Below, in pieces: positions 24,593-33,207 of a stretch of 64,000 nucleotides of DNA (position 1 is the first letter of the stretch; each line of letters opens with the position of its first letter). The stretch spans positions 1 to 64,000 of the forward strand of contig NZ_BOMV01000077.1 in assembly GCF_016862375.1 (NCBI RefSeq), written 5' to 3'. The DNA comes from Paractinoplanes rishiriensis (GTDB lineage: Bacteria > Actinomycetota > Actinomycetes > Mycobacteriales > Micromonosporaceae). The position numbers and the translations under genes were made by a program. The notes under the pieces are model-generated. The model did no database searches. It had not been told where the DNA came from and saw only the letters and a program-made list of their open reading frames with translations.

Positions 24593-25594
24593 ATGAGAAT
24601 GACCAGGATGATCGCCGCGCTCAGCGCCGTTTCGCTGGTCGCCGCCTGTTCCGGCAACGGCGGTACCGAGGGCAGCGGCAGCGGCGGGGGATACCCGGAC
24701 CAGAACATCACCATCGTCGTGCCGTTCAGCGCCGGCGGCCCGACCGACACCGTCACCCGGATGATCGCCGACCCGATGGCGAAGGCGCTCGGCGGCAAGA
24801 TAGTCGTGCAGAACGTCGAGGGCGCCGGCGGCACGGTCGGCGCCGGCCAGGTCGCGCGCGCCAAGCCGGACGGCTACACGGTGCTCATGCACCACATCGG
24901 CATGTCCACGGCGCCGGCCCTCTACAAGGACCTCGGGTACCAGCCGCTCGAGGACTTCGAGACGGTCGGGCTGGTCACCGAGGTGCCGATGACCGTGGTG
25001 GCCCGAAAGAACTTCGAGCCCACCACCTTCGGAGAACTCGTGACCTACGTGAAGGCGAACGCCGGCAAGGTCACCCTGGCCAACGCCGGCATCGGAGCCG
25101 CGTCGCACCTCTGCGGCCTGCTGTTCCAATCGGCCGCGGGGGTCAAACTTCAAGAGGTCCCGTACGAGGGAACCGGCCCGGCCCTGACCGACCTGGTCGG
25201 CGGTCAGGTCGACTTCATGTGCGACCAGACGACCAACACCAGTGGCCAGATCGCGGCCGGCGAGGTCAAGGCGTACGCGGTCACCACGCCCGACCGGGTG
25301 AAAAGCCTGCCGGATGTGCCCACCACGGCCGAGGCCGGCATGCCGCAGCTGGCGGTGAGCGTCTGGCACGGCCTCTACGTGCCGGCCGGCACCCCGCCGG
25401 AGGTGGTGCAGAAGCTGTCCGCCGCGCTGACCGCGGCCCTGGCCGACCAGGCGGTCATCGACCAGATGGCGAAACTCGGCACCGCACCGGTACCGGCGGC
25501 CGACGCGACCCCGCAGGCGCACGAGGCCAAGCTCACCGAGCAACTCAGCATCTGGGCCAAGATCATCGCCGACGCCGGGGTCAAGGCCTCCTGA
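24593..25594 (+). CDS. tctC: TctC-type tripartite tricarboxylate transporter binding lipoprotein
   Basis: 333 residues. Signal peptide and lipobox SLVAACSG with Cys19, then the TctC/BugT fold: YPDQNITIVVPFSAGGPTDTVTRMIAD, VVQNVEGAGGTVGAGQVARAKPDGYTVLM, YEGTGPALTDLVGGQVDFMCD and the C-terminal KIIADAGVKAS. It captures a carboxylate outside the membrane for TctAB. In-frame ATGs occur at 24593, 24599 and 24608 and no strong ribosome-binding site chooses among them. It is one base upstream of tctB, in an operon with tctA. Confidence 0.92.
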   Translation: MRMTRMIAALSAVSLVAACSGNGGTEGSGSGGGYPDQNITIVVPFSAGGPTDTVTRMIADPMAKALGGKIVVQNVEGAGGTVGAGQVARAKPDGYTVLMHHIGMSTAPALYKDLGYQPLEDFETVGLVTEVPMTVVARKNFEPTTFGELVTYVKANAGKVTLANAGIGAASHLCGLLFQSAAGVKLQEVPYEGTGPALTDLVGGQVDFMCDQTTNTSGQIAAGEVKAYAVTTPDRVKSLPDVPTTAEAGMPQLAVSVWHGLYVPAGTPPEVVQKLSAALTAALADQAVIDQMAKLGTAPVPAADATPQAHEAKLTEQLSIWAKIIADAGVKAS

Positions 25595-25595
25595 G

Positions 25596-26057
25596 GTGGA
25601 ACGCCGCCGATCGTTCCCGGATGTACTGGCCGGGAGCCTGTTCGTCCTGATCGGAGGCGCCTTCGCGGTGGGGTCGCTCGGCTACGAGCTGGGCACCCCG
25701 CTGCGGATGGGCCCCGCCTACTTCCCGCTGCTGGTCGGCGCGATCCTGGCCGCCCTCGGCCTGGCGATCGTGGTGAAGGGCCTGATCGCCGGCGAGGTGC
25801 CCGCGTTCGGCCCGGTGCCGTGGCGCGCGGTGGCCGCCATCGTGACCGCGGTCCTGTTCTTCGGGTTCACCGTGCAGGGCCTCGGTTTCGTGCCGGCGTC
25901 GTTCGTTACCGCGCTGCTGACCACCCTGGCCAGTGCACGCGTACGCCCGCTGCCGGCGCTCGCCGTGGCGGCCGGCCTGACGGTGGCCGCCACGCTCATC
26001 TTCGTCGTCGGCCTGCAGCTGCGGGTACCGCTCTGGGGCTCCTGGCTCCCGTTCTGA
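25596..26057 (+). CDS. tctB: TctB-type small membrane subunit
   Basis: 153 residues with four hydrophobic helices and the TctB patterns DVLAGSLFVLIGGAFAVGS and GPAYFPLLVGAILAALGLAIV. It is the small membrane subunit pairing with TctA in the Na+- or H+-driven TTT transporter. The GTG start follows the tctC stop after one base. The ligand is not predictable from sequence. Confidence 0.9.
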   Translation: MERRRSFPDVLAGSLFVLIGGAFAVGSLGYELGTPLRMGPAYFPLLVGAILAALGLAIVVKGLIAGEVPAFGPVPWRAVAAIVTAVLFFGFTVQGLGFVPASFVTALLTTLASARVRPLPALAVAAGLTVAATLIFVVGLQLRVPLWGSWLPF

Positions 26058-26063
26058 GGTCAC

Positions 26064-27569
26064 ATGGATCTGCTCAACAACTTGACGCTGGGCTTCTCGA
26101 CCGCCCTGCTGGTGCAGAACGTCCTCTACTGCTTCGTGGGCGTGCTGCTCGGGACGGCGGTCGGCGTGCTGCCCGGCATCGGCCCGACCGCGACGGTGGC
26201 GATGCTGCTGCCGATCACGTTCAACTTCGAGCCGGTCACCGCGCTGATCATGCTGGCCGGCATCTACTACGGCGCCCAGTACGGCGGCTCCACCACGGCC
26301 ATCCTGATCAACCTGCCCGGCGAGTCGTCGGCGGCCGTGACCGCGCTCGACGGCCACGCGATGGCGCGCCAGGGCCGGGCCGGTCCGGCGCTGGCCGCCG
26401 CGGCGATCGGCTCGTTCTTCGCCGGCACGGTCGCCACCGTGGTGCTGGCCGTGGCCGCCCCGCCACTGGCCCGGGTCGCGCTGCGGTTCGGCCCCGCCGA
26501 GTATTTCTCGCTGGTGCTGCTCGGCCTGATCGTCTCGATCGCGCTGGCCCGCGGCTCGGCTCTCAAGGCGCTCGCGATGATCACGCTGGGCATCCTGTTC
26601 GGCACGGTCGGCCAGGACATCTACTCCGGCACCCCGAGGTTCGTCTTCGAGCAGCGCGAACTCTACGGCGGCATCGACTTCGTGTCGGTCGCGGTCGGCA
26701 TGTTCGGCGTGGCCGAGATTCTGCGCAACCTGGAGAACGAGGACACCCGGGCGGCCATCGTCAGCAAGGTGAAAAACCTGTGGCCGACCCGCGAGGACCG
26801 GCGCCGGATGGCGGCCCCGATCCTGCGCGGCACCGGCCTGGGCGCGGCACTGGGCGTGCTGCCCGGCGGCGGCCACGTGCTGGCGTCGTTCACCTCGTAC
26901 GCGGTGGAGAAGCGCATCTCCCGCCGCCCCGCCGAGTTCGGCACCGGCGCCATCGAGGGCGTGGCCGGCCCCGAGTCGGCCAACAACGCCGCCGCCCAGA
27001 CGTCCTTCATCCCGCTGCTCACCCTGGGCCTGCCCGCGCACCCCGTGATGGCTCTGATGGTCGGCGCCTTCATCGTGCACGGCATAACCCCGGGCCCGAA
27101 CGTCATCACCGACGAGCCGGCCCTGTTCTGGGGCCTGATAGCGTCGATGTGGATCGGCAACGTCCTGCTGGTCCTGCTCAACCTGCCGCTGATCGGCATC
27201 TGGGTGCGCATGCTGCGCATCCCCTACACGGTCCTGTTTCCCACGATCGTCCTGTTCGCCGCGATCGGCACGTATTCGCTGGGCTTCAACGCCTACGACG
27301 TCTACGCGATAGCTTTCTTCGGCATCCTCGGCTACGTCCTGATCAAATGCGGCTGCGAGCCGGCCCCGTTGCTGCTCGGCTTCGTCCTGGGCCCACTGCT
27401 CGAGGAAAACCTGCGCCGAGCCCTGATCATCTCCCGAGGCGACGCCACCGTCTTCCTGACCCGCCCGATCTCCGCAGCTTTGCTGATCCTGGCGGTGGCC
27501 GCGCTGGTGGTGGCCGCCCTCCCCATGATCCGCAAACGCCGGGACAAGGTCTTCACCGAAGACGAGTAA
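26064..27569 (+). CDS. tctA: TctA-type large membrane permease subunit
   Basis: 501 residues with about 12 transmembrane helices. Conserved TctA segments include GTAVGVLPGIGPTATVAMLLP, YYGAQYGGSTTAILINLPGE, GALGVLPGGG-like GAALGVLPGGGHVLASF, GPESANNAAAQTSFIPLLTLG and FGILGYVL. It forms the translocation path of the tripartite tricarboxylate transporter. It starts 6 bases after tctB and ends the operon; codon use towards the 3' end is slightly less GC-rich than in the first half. Confidence 0.93.
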   Translation: MDLLNNLTLGFSTALLVQNVLYCFVGVLLGTAVGVLPGIGPTATVAMLLPITFNFEPVTALIMLAGIYYGAQYGGSTTAILINLPGESSAAVTALDGHAMARQGRAGPALAAAAIGSFFAGTVATVVLAVAAPPLARVALRFGPAEYFSLVLLGLIVSIALARGSALKALAMITLGILFGTVGQDIYSGTPRFVFEQRELYGGIDFVSVAVGMFGVAEILRNLENEDTRAAIVSKVKNLWPTREDRRRMAAPILRGTGLGAALGVLPGGGHVLASFTSYAVEKRISRRPAEFGTGAIEGVAGPESANNAAAQTSFIPLLTLGLPAHPVMALMVGAFIVHGITPGPNVITDEPALFWGLIASMWIGNVLLVLLNLPLIGIWVRMLRIPYTVLFPTIVLFAAIGTYSLGFNAYDVYAIAFFGILGYVLIKCGCEPAPLLLGFVLGPLLEENLRRALIISRGDATVFLTRPISAALLILAVAALVVAALPMIRKRRDKVFTEDE

Positions 27570-27866
27570 CAACCCCCCGCGCTACACCCAACCCTCCCGC
27601 GCCCGCGCTGGCCCGCGCCCCGCCCGTGCCCGGGCCCGGCCGTGCCCGCGCCGATCTTGTGGAGTTCCTGTTCGCTCGACTTTCGCCATTGTCCGCTTTG
27701 CGCTGGGGTGAGTGTGTCCGGAAAGGATGGAATCTTGGGGTTTGCGTCGCGGGCTGTGCCGAATGGTGGAACGGCCTTTCAGCTTGCGGGACCTCGGGGC
27801 ATCAGGTGAGAGGCGGTCCCGCGATACGGCACGGTGGCCATATCGTGGGAGCCGGCGCCCGGTGTC
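27570..27866. other. 297-bp gap between convergent genes containing a dispersed repeat
   Basis: No gene is supported here. After a GC-rich stretch of short CG-rich motifs (27590-27650) comes a 51-bp element (27653-27703), GATCTTGTGGAGTTCCTG at its start, that matches 42 of 51 positions at 60876-60926 and shares 5' sequence with 61106-61131. The rest, up to the desaturase stop, shows nothing I can interpret. Confidence 0.7.
27653..27703 (+). repeat. Dispersed intergenic repeat, copy 1
   Basis: The element reads GATCTTGTGGAGTTCCTG then TTCGCTCGACTTTCGCC and CATTGTCCG. By my alignment 42 of 51 positions match the copy at 60876-60926, over 33 kb away, and the first 25 or so match 61106-61131. 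All copies lie outside genes, as expected for a REP-like family. Confidence 0.75.
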
Positions 27867-29075
27867 TTATGGCGTTGCCGTGCTGGCTGCGGGGGTGGGC
27901 TCGGCGGCTGCCGGAATCTCGGCTCGGCGCCAGCGGGTTGCGACGGCCGGCTCCTTTTTCTGCACCGGCTGCCGCACGGCTGCTTCGCGGCGGTTGGGCA
28001 GTGCCAGGCGGAAGACCTTGAACCAGGCGGACGCTACCTGCTTGGGCAGTGGACCGCTGGTGTAGCTGAGCCCGTACCGCTGAAACAAGTCTTTGATTTT
28101 GGGCGCGATCTCCCGGTAGCGGTTGCTCGGCATGTCCGGGAACAGGTGGTGCTCGATCTGGTGTGAGAGGTTGCCGGTCATCAGGTGCATGGCCTTGCTG
28201 CCGCTGATGTTGGCCGAGCCGAGCATCTGGCGCAGGTACCACTCGCCGCGGGTTTCGCCCTCGATGGACGTCTTTTCGAAGGTCTCGACTCCGCTGGGAA
28301 AGTGGCCGCACATGATCACCGAGTGGGCCCACAGGTTGCGGATCACGTTGGCCACGAAGTTGGCGGCGATGGTGTGCAGGAACGACGGGCCGGACAGTGC
28401 GGGGTGGATGACGTAGTCCTTCAGCATCTGCTTGCCGATTTTGCGGCGGACCTGCTTGAGCGCGGCCCGGAACTTCGGGTCGCGGCGGCGCTCCCTGGTG
28501 GCCAGGTTCTTACCCAGTTCGAGGTCGTACGCCGCGATGCCGTACTCGAAGAAGCAGGCGTTGACGAAGTTGTAGAGCGGCTGGCCCAGGTGCGCCGGGT
28601 GCCAGCGCTGGTCCTCGTCGACGCGCATGATGCCGTAGCCGAGGTCGTTGTCCCGGCCGATCACGTTCGTGTAGGTGTGGTGCAGCTCGTTGTGCGAGTG
28701 CTTCCACTGCTCGGCGGGGGAGGCGTGGTCCCACTCCCACTTCGTCGAGTGGATCTTCGGGTCGCGCATCCAGTCCCACTGGCCGTGCAGGACGTTGTGG
28801 CCGATCTCCATGTTCTCCAGGATCTTGGCGACCGTCAGGCCCGCGGTGCCGACCAGCCAGGCCGGCGGGAACAGCGAGAACAGCAGCACCCCGCGGCTGC
28901 CCAGCTCAAGACCGCGCTGCCAGGCGATGACCCGGCGGATGTACGCGGCGTCGTTCGCGCCCCGGCTGGCCATCACCTCGTCGCGGATGGCGTCGAGCTC
29001 GATGCCGATCTGCTCGATGTCGTCCGGGGTCAGGTGCGCGATCGGGTTGGCGGACTTGCGTTGCAGCGTGGTCAT
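27867..29075 (-). CDS. Membrane acyl desaturase (DesA3-like)
   Basis: 402 residues. The three histidine boxes that hold the di-iron centre are visible: HNVLH (93-97), HNELHH (128-133) and HQIEHH (305-310), with hydrophobic segments around 62-85 and 235-258. Such enzymes insert a double bond into acyl-CoA or lipid-bound fatty acids at the membrane, taking electrons from a ferredoxin reductase. The ATG at 29075 is 8 bases after the reductase stop, so the two are co-transcribed; a longer reading frame upstream overlaps the reductase and is not conserved. The C-terminal 40 residues are basic and Ala/Pro-rich. Confidence 0.92.
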   Translation of the reverse strand: MTTLQRKSANPIAHLTPDDIEQIGIELDAIRDEVMASRGANDAAYIRRVIAWQRGLELGSRGVLLFSLFPPAWLVGTAGLTVAKILENMEIGHNVLHGQWDWMRDPKIHSTKWEWDHASPAEQWKHSHNELHHTYTNVIGRDNDLGYGIMRVDEDQRWHPAHLGQPLYNFVNACFFEYGIAAYDLELGKNLATRERRRDPKFRAALKQVRRKIGKQMLKDYVIHPALSGPSFLHTIAANFVANVIRNLWAHSVIMCGHFPSGVETFEKTSIEGETRGEWYLRQMLGSANISGSKAMHLMTGNLSHQIEHHLFPDMPSNRYREIAPKIKDLFQRYGLSYTSGPLPKQVASAWFKVFRLALPNRREAAVRQPVQKKEPAVATRWRRAEIPAAAEPTPAASTATP

Positions 29076-29083
29076 CGGGGTCC

Positions 29084-30127
29084 TCAGTGATCGAAGGTGC
29101 AGGGGCCGGCGGCGGCCGAGACGCAGGTCTGAACGGGGATGCGGTCGCCCGGCTCGGCGACGGTGAGCGTGCCGTCGCGCAGGTCGCGGACGGCGCCCTC
29201 GCGCAGCGGCAGCACACAGGAGAAACAGATGCCCATCCGGCAGCCGGACGGCATCAGCACGCCGGCCGCCTCGCCGGACTCCAGCAGCGGCCGCGAGCCG
29301 TCGGTCGGCACCACGGTGCCGGTCTGCGCGAACGTGACCGGGCCGCCCTCGCCGCTGTTCAGCAGCACCGGGCGGAAGCGTTCGGTGCGCAACAGGCCGG
29401 TGCCGGCCCAGTGTTCCTCGAGGTCGTCGAGCATCTCGTTGGGGCCGCACGCCCAGGCCTGCCGCTCGAACAGGTCGGGCACCAGGCCGGCCAGGTCGGC
29501 GGGCTTGATCCGGCCGTCGGCCCGGGTGTGCCGCTCGATCAGGCGGATCCGCCCCGCGGCGGCGAGCGACCGCAACTCGGCGCCGAAGACGACCGCCTCC
29601 GGAGTGGGTGCCGAGTGCACGACCACGACGTCCGGCAGGTCCGGCAGCGCGCTGCGGAGCATGCCCATGACCGGGGTGATGCCGCTGCCCGCGGTCAGGA
29701 ACAGCGCCTTGGCCGGCCGCGGATCGCTCAGCACGAACTCGCCGGTCGGCGGTTCGAGATGCAGGATCATGCCGCGCCGGGCGTTGGTGATGAGGTGGTT
29801 GCTGACCGCGCCGCCGGGGACGGCACTCACCGTGATGGTGACCAGGTCACCGGGCCGGCTGGTGATCGAGTACGAGCGCCAGAGGCGTACGCCGTCAATG
29901 TCCGCACCGACCCGGAGGTACTGTCCTGGCTGATGTGGCAGCCAGCCCCGGCCCGGCCGCAGCACCAGGGTGGCGCTGGTCGCGGTCTCGGGACGCACCG
30001 CCTCGACCCGGGCGCGCAGCACGGCCGGGTTCCGCAGCGGGGCGATCACGTCGAGGTAGTCGGCCGGGACCAGCGGCGTGGTCAGCAGTTCGACGACGCG
30101 CCAGGCGCCGGTCCGCAGGGTGCGCAT
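29084..30127 (-). CDS. Ferredoxin reductase with C-terminal 2Fe-2S domain (desaturase electron donor)
   Basis: 347 residues. The FAD domain has RSYSITS, the NAD(P) domain has FLTAGSGITPVMGMLR and WACGPNEM, and a plant-type ferredoxin domain at the C-terminus carries the cluster Cys in SGCRMGICFSCV and QTCVS. This order (FNR then 2Fe-2S) matches Rv3230c-like reductases, which feed electrons from NADPH to stearoyl-CoA desaturase DesA3. It is upstream of the desaturase in one operon and divergent from the PucR-type regulator. Confidence 0.92.
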   Translation of the reverse strand: MRTLRTGAWRVVELLTTPLVPADYLDVIAPLRNPAVLRARVEAVRPETATSATLVLRPGRGWLPHQPGQYLRVGADIDGVRLWRSYSITSRPGDLVTITVSAVPGGAVSNHLITNARRGMILHLEPPTGEFVLSDPRPAKALFLTAGSGITPVMGMLRSALPDLPDVVVVHSAPTPEAVVFGAELRSLAAAGRIRLIERHTRADGRIKPADLAGLVPDLFERQAWACGPNEMLDDLEEHWAGTGLLRTERFRPVLLNSGEGGPVTFAQTGTVVPTDGSRPLLESGEAAGVLMPSGCRMGICFSCVLPLREGAVRDLRDGTLTVAEPGDRIPVQTCVSAAAGPCTFDH

Positions 30128-30191
30128 GAGTCAAGCTTTACCGCGATCCGGGTTAGAATCCTGACCAGGCGAAGTGAATCATGGCGACTAG

Positions 30192-30210
30192 TTTGTTCGC
30201 GGAGAACAAA
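30192..30210. promoter_or_regulatory. 19-bp palindrome overlapping the ribosome-binding site of the PucR-type gene
   Basis: Perfect 7-bp arms TTTGTTC and GAACAAA separated by GCGGA end exactly at the ATG at 30211. The GGAG ribosome-binding site (30201-30204) is within it. This would suit autorepression or an RNA hairpin that masks translation; it also supports 30211 as the real start. Confidence 0.55.
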
Positions 30211-31389
30211 ATGATGGATATACGCGCCTTCCGGTTACCGCCTGCGGTGGTGGCACCGCTGCGCGACCGGCTGCCGCACGTCGCCACCCGGGCCATCGAC
30301 GCGATCACCGCCGAGGTGCCGGCCTATGCCGAGGCGTTCGCCGGCGACATGGGTGCGAAGATCGAACGTGCCGTCCGGGCCGCGCTGGGCACGTTCCTCG
30401 GCCTGGTCTCGCGAGCGTACGGGCCCGAACCGCACTCGCCGCTGACCCCCGGCCTCGAGGCCGCGTACGCGCTCGGCCGGGGTGAGGCCCGCAGCGGCCG
30501 GAGCCTGGACGCCCTGCTGGCCGCCTACCGGGTGGGCGCCCGCGTCTCCTGGCACGAACTGGCCGCGATCAGCGTCGCGGCCGGTCAGCCCGCCGCCGCC
30601 ATCGCGCACTTCGCCGAGCTGGTCTTCGCCTACATCGACGAGCTCTCCGCGGCCAGTGTGGCCGGGCACGCCGACGAACTGGCCTCCTCGGGCCGGGCCC
30701 GGATCCGCCACCTGGAGCAGCTCACCCAGGCGTTGCTGAACGGCGAGGCGGAACACTCGGTGGTCGCGGCCGCCCAGCGCGCCGACTGGTCACCGCCGCA
30801 GACGCTGACCGCCGTGCTGGTGCCCGAGCATGCCGCCCGCACGGTGGTGGATCTGCTCGACCGCCGCACGTTGCGGCTCAGCGAGGCTGGACAGGCCGTC
30901 CTGCTGGTGCCCGACGCCTCCCCGTCCGCGTTGCTGGGCCTGCTGCGCGGCCAGCGCGCGGTGGTCGGTCCGGTGCGTCCGTGGATGCAGGTGAAGGCGT
31001 CGTACGACCGGGCTGTGCGCACCCTGCAGCTGCCCGCCCTGTCCACCGCCGACTATGTCGTCGACACTGAGGACCACCTGGTCGCCCTGGTGCTGACCGC
31101 CGACCCGCAGGCGCTGGCCGACCTGCGTGCGCGGGTGCTGGAGCCGCTGTCGGCCGAGACCGAGGTTTCGGCCGCCAAGCTGGCCGAGACGCTGCGCAGC
31201 TGGCTGCGGCACCAGGGCCGGCGCGAGGAGGTGGCCGCCGAGCTGTTCGTCCATCCGCAGACGGTGCGCTACCGGATGACCCGATTGCGAGAGCTGTACG
31301 GGGACAGACTGCGCGACCCGGACTGGCTGGCGTCGCTGACCATCGCGCTCGCGCTACCATATCCTAGTAATCCGATAGCTAAGCATTGA
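30211..31389 (+). CDS. PucR-family helix-turn-helix regulator
   Basis: About 392 residues. The N-terminal two-thirds is an all-helical sensor region (RAIDAITAEVPAYAEAF, GRGEARSGRSLDALLAAYRVGARVSW). The C-terminal HTH_30 of the PucR/CdaR family is LRSWLRHQGRREEVAAELFVHPQTVRYRMTRLRELYG. Start chosen at the ATG at 30211 with GGAG 7 bases upstream; an ATG at 30181 would add ten residues. Divergent from the reductase-desaturase operon, it is the obvious candidate regulator of unsaturated lipid synthesis. Confidence 0.88.
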   Translation: MMDIRAFRLPPAVVAPLRDRLPHVATRAIDAITAEVPAYAEAFAGDMGAKIERAVRAALGTFLGLVSRAYGPEPHSPLTPGLEAAYALGRGEARSGRSLDALLAAYRVGARVSWHELAAISVAAGQPAAAIAHFAELVFAYIDELSAASVAGHADELASSGRARIRHLEQLTQALLNGEAEHSVVAAAQRADWSPPQTLTAVLVPEHAARTVVDLLDRRTLRLSEAGQAVLLVPDASPSALLGLLRGQRAVVGPVRPWMQVKASYDRAVRTLQLPALSTADYVVDTEDHLVALVLTADPQALADLRARVLEPLSAETEVSAAKLAETLRSWLRHQGRREEVAAELFVHPQTVRYRMTRLRELYGDRLRDPDWLASLTIALALPYPSNPIAKH

Positions 31390-31420
31390 CATAGCCGACC
31401 CGCGTCGGCACAGTGTGGGC

Positions 31421-31711
31421 ATGAGTCTCGGGGTGCGGTCGGCGATCGCCTATCACGGCCCGGTCGCGGTGGCCTGGCTGCTGCTCACCGGCGCGTACAC
31501 GTTCCTGGCCGCCCTGCACGCGGTGGCCGCGCTGGCAGTCGTCCTGGTGCTGTTCATGGCGGTCGCGTTCTGGTGCTTCCTGCTGGTCCTGAACGCCGAG
31601 GACTGCTGGAACAACTACCGCCGCCAGAAGCGCCTCGCGGCCACATTCGGAGCCTTGCTGCTGGGGACCCTGGCGAGCGGTGTCGGCTTCGGCTGGTGGC
31701 TCACCGCCTGA
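31421..31711 (+). CDS. Small two-helix membrane protein of unknown function
   Basis: 96 residues. Hydrophobic helices lie at about 10-57 (one or two segments, with AVAWLLLTGAYTFLAAL and LAVVLVLFMAVAFWCFLLVL) and 70-95, separated by a polar charged loop NAEDCWNNYRRQKR. No family recognised. An ATG at 31421 is used; a GTG two codons upstream is also possible. It follows the PucR gene on the same strand by 31 bases and is convergent with the secreted binding protein at 31736. Confidence 0.65.
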   Translation: MSLGVRSAIAYHGPVAVAWLLLTGAYTFLAALHAVAALAVVLVLFMAVAFWCFLLVLNAEDCWNNYRRQKRLAATFGALLLGTLASGVGFGWWLTA

Positions 31712-31735
31712 CCGGGCCGACACCGCTGAAGCAGG

Positions 31736-33127
31736 TCAGCCCCGGGTGTACCGGCCGGCCGTCACGGTCAGCGCCCGGGTCGCCCCGGTGATGCTGCCGC
31801 CGGTGTAGAGGCCGCCGGTGCTCGTCCCGGTCACGGTGCCGCCGGTGTAGATGTCGTACGACTGGCCGTTCGTGATCCGGTTGGAGGAGTAGACGACCTC
31901 GAAGAAGGTCTTCGCCGAGCGGTACGACGCCAGCACCGTGCTGCCCTGCACGACGTGCACGATCGTGCCGGCCGCGCGGTTCGTGGTGAAGACCGGGGCC
32001 ACGAAGCTCTGCCCGCCGGTCGGCACCCGGCCGAACGTCGCCAGCGAGGTCATCCCGGCGCCGAGCAGCACGCCGCCGGTGATGGAGATCGCGCCGTTCG
32101 CGTCGATCGCGCCGTCACCGCCGCGGGCGCCGCTGGTCGGGCCGTTCACCACCACGGTGCCGCCGGACAGGGTCAGCGAGCCGTTGGAGTCCAGGCCGTC
32201 CTTGCCCGCGTCGGCGATCACCGTGCCGCCGGAGATGCGGACGTACGCCTTCGTGGACGTCGCGAACTCGTCCAGGCCCTCCTCGACCGCGTTGATCGAG
32301 TCGTCGGTGGACACCACGTTGGTGGTACCGCCGGTGATCGACAGTTCCATCGTCTCCAGCGCCTCGAACGACCGGGTCACGTTGATCGTGCCGCCGGCGA
32401 CGGTCAGCCGGTTCTGGCCCTTGATGGCGTCGTCCGCGGAGGCCACCGTGATCGCGCCGTTGTTGATCGTCACGATGCCCTTACCGACCTCGGTGTCGTT
32501 GGACTTGATGCCGTCGCCAGCGGTCGACGTCACGTTGATGGTGCCGCCGTTGACGGTCAGCGAGTCCTTGCCGCGGATGCTGTCGTCCACCGAGTTCACG
32601 GTGATCGTGCCGGACTGTATGACCAGGTTGTCCTTGCTGACGATGCCGTCCTGGTAGTTGGCCCGCACGTTCAGCGCGCCGGTGCCGGCGATGGTCAGCC
32701 CGGCGGTGCTGAAGATGGCCGCGTCCGGCTCGTCGGTGTTGGTGTAGGTGGACGCGTCGGTGATGGTGTTGGTCTTGCCGGCGGCCAGCGTGATCGTGAC
32801 CGCGTCCGCATTCGCGACCTGCAGCGCCGACGAACTCTGATTGGTGATCGAGGCGCCGTTGAGAATCAGTTCGACGGCGCCGGCCGCGGTGGTGTCGACC
32901 TTGACATAACCGTTGTTCAGCGTGCCGCTGATGTCGTACTGGCCGGGCGCGGTGATCGTCACGGCGCCGCCGGCGACGGTGACGTTGCTGCCCGAGACGG
33001 TTGCGCTGGCGCCGTTCAGGGTGATCGTGGCGGTGGGCGCGGCGACCGCGGCGACGGCCAACGGGCCGGTCACCAGCGCGGTCGTCAATACCGCGAGCAC
33101 GGCGGTCCGGCGTACGGAGGCATTCAT
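31736..33127 (-). CDS. Secreted Cthe_2159-type carbohydrate-binding beta-helix protein
   Basis: 463 residues. Sec signal peptide (about 1-29, ending AVAAP), then the pattern typical of the Cthe_2159 (DUF4353) family: TLNGASATVSGSNVTVAGGAVTITAPGQYDISGTL, LILNGASITNQSS, then parallel beta-helix turns with repeated GTITVNSVDDSIRGKDSLTVNGGT and GDGIKSND. The founding protein from Clostridium thermocellum binds polygalacturonate and cellulose. It lies beside plant-polysaccharide genes, which fits a binding or pectin-recognition role at the cell surface or outside. No catalytic residues are recognisable. Confidence 0.82.
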   Translation of the reverse strand: MNASVRRTAVLAVLTTALVTGPLAVAAVAAPTATITLNGASATVSGSNVTVAGGAVTITAPGQYDISGTLNNGYVKVDTTAAGAVELILNGASITNQSSSALQVANADAVTITLAAGKTNTITDASTYTNTDEPDAAIFSTAGLTIAGTGALNVRANYQDGIVSKDNLVIQSGTITVNSVDDSIRGKDSLTVNGGTINVTSTAGDGIKSNDTEVGKGIVTINNGAITVASADDAIKGQNRLTVAGGTINVTRSFEALETMELSITGGTTNVVSTDDSINAVEEGLDEFATSTKAYVRISGGTVIADAGKDGLDSNGSLTLSGGTVVVNGPTSGARGGDGAIDANGAISITGGVLLGAGMTSLATFGRVPTGGQSFVAPVFTTNRAAGTIVHVVQGSTVLASYRSAKTFFEVVYSSNRITNGQSYDIYTGGTVTGTSTGGLYTGGSITGATRALTVTAGRYTRG

Positions 33128-33128
33128 T

Positions 33129-33165
33129 CGTCAATGTCCTTCCGAGCGGGGGGATGACATTGACG
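33129..33165. promoter_or_regulatory. Hairpin in the 5' leader of the Cthe_2159-type gene
   Basis: Perfect 10-bp arms CGTCAATGTC (33129-33138) and GACATTGACG (33156-33165) with a 17-base loop. In the minus-strand transcript the 3' arm ends one base before the start codon, and the ribosome-binding site GGAAGGA (33143-33137) is half in the loop and half in the stem. It could control translation, or be an operator. Confidence 0.55.
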
Positions 33166-33207
33166 AGTGTAAATGTGTATTGGCTGTGAAGGGACGATTG
33201 CGTTAAT

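Noticed and set aside
27712..28065. 117-residue plus-strand frame before the desaturase end
   Set aside because: Overlaps the desaturase gene antisense, has no ribosome-binding site and has no recognisable domain.
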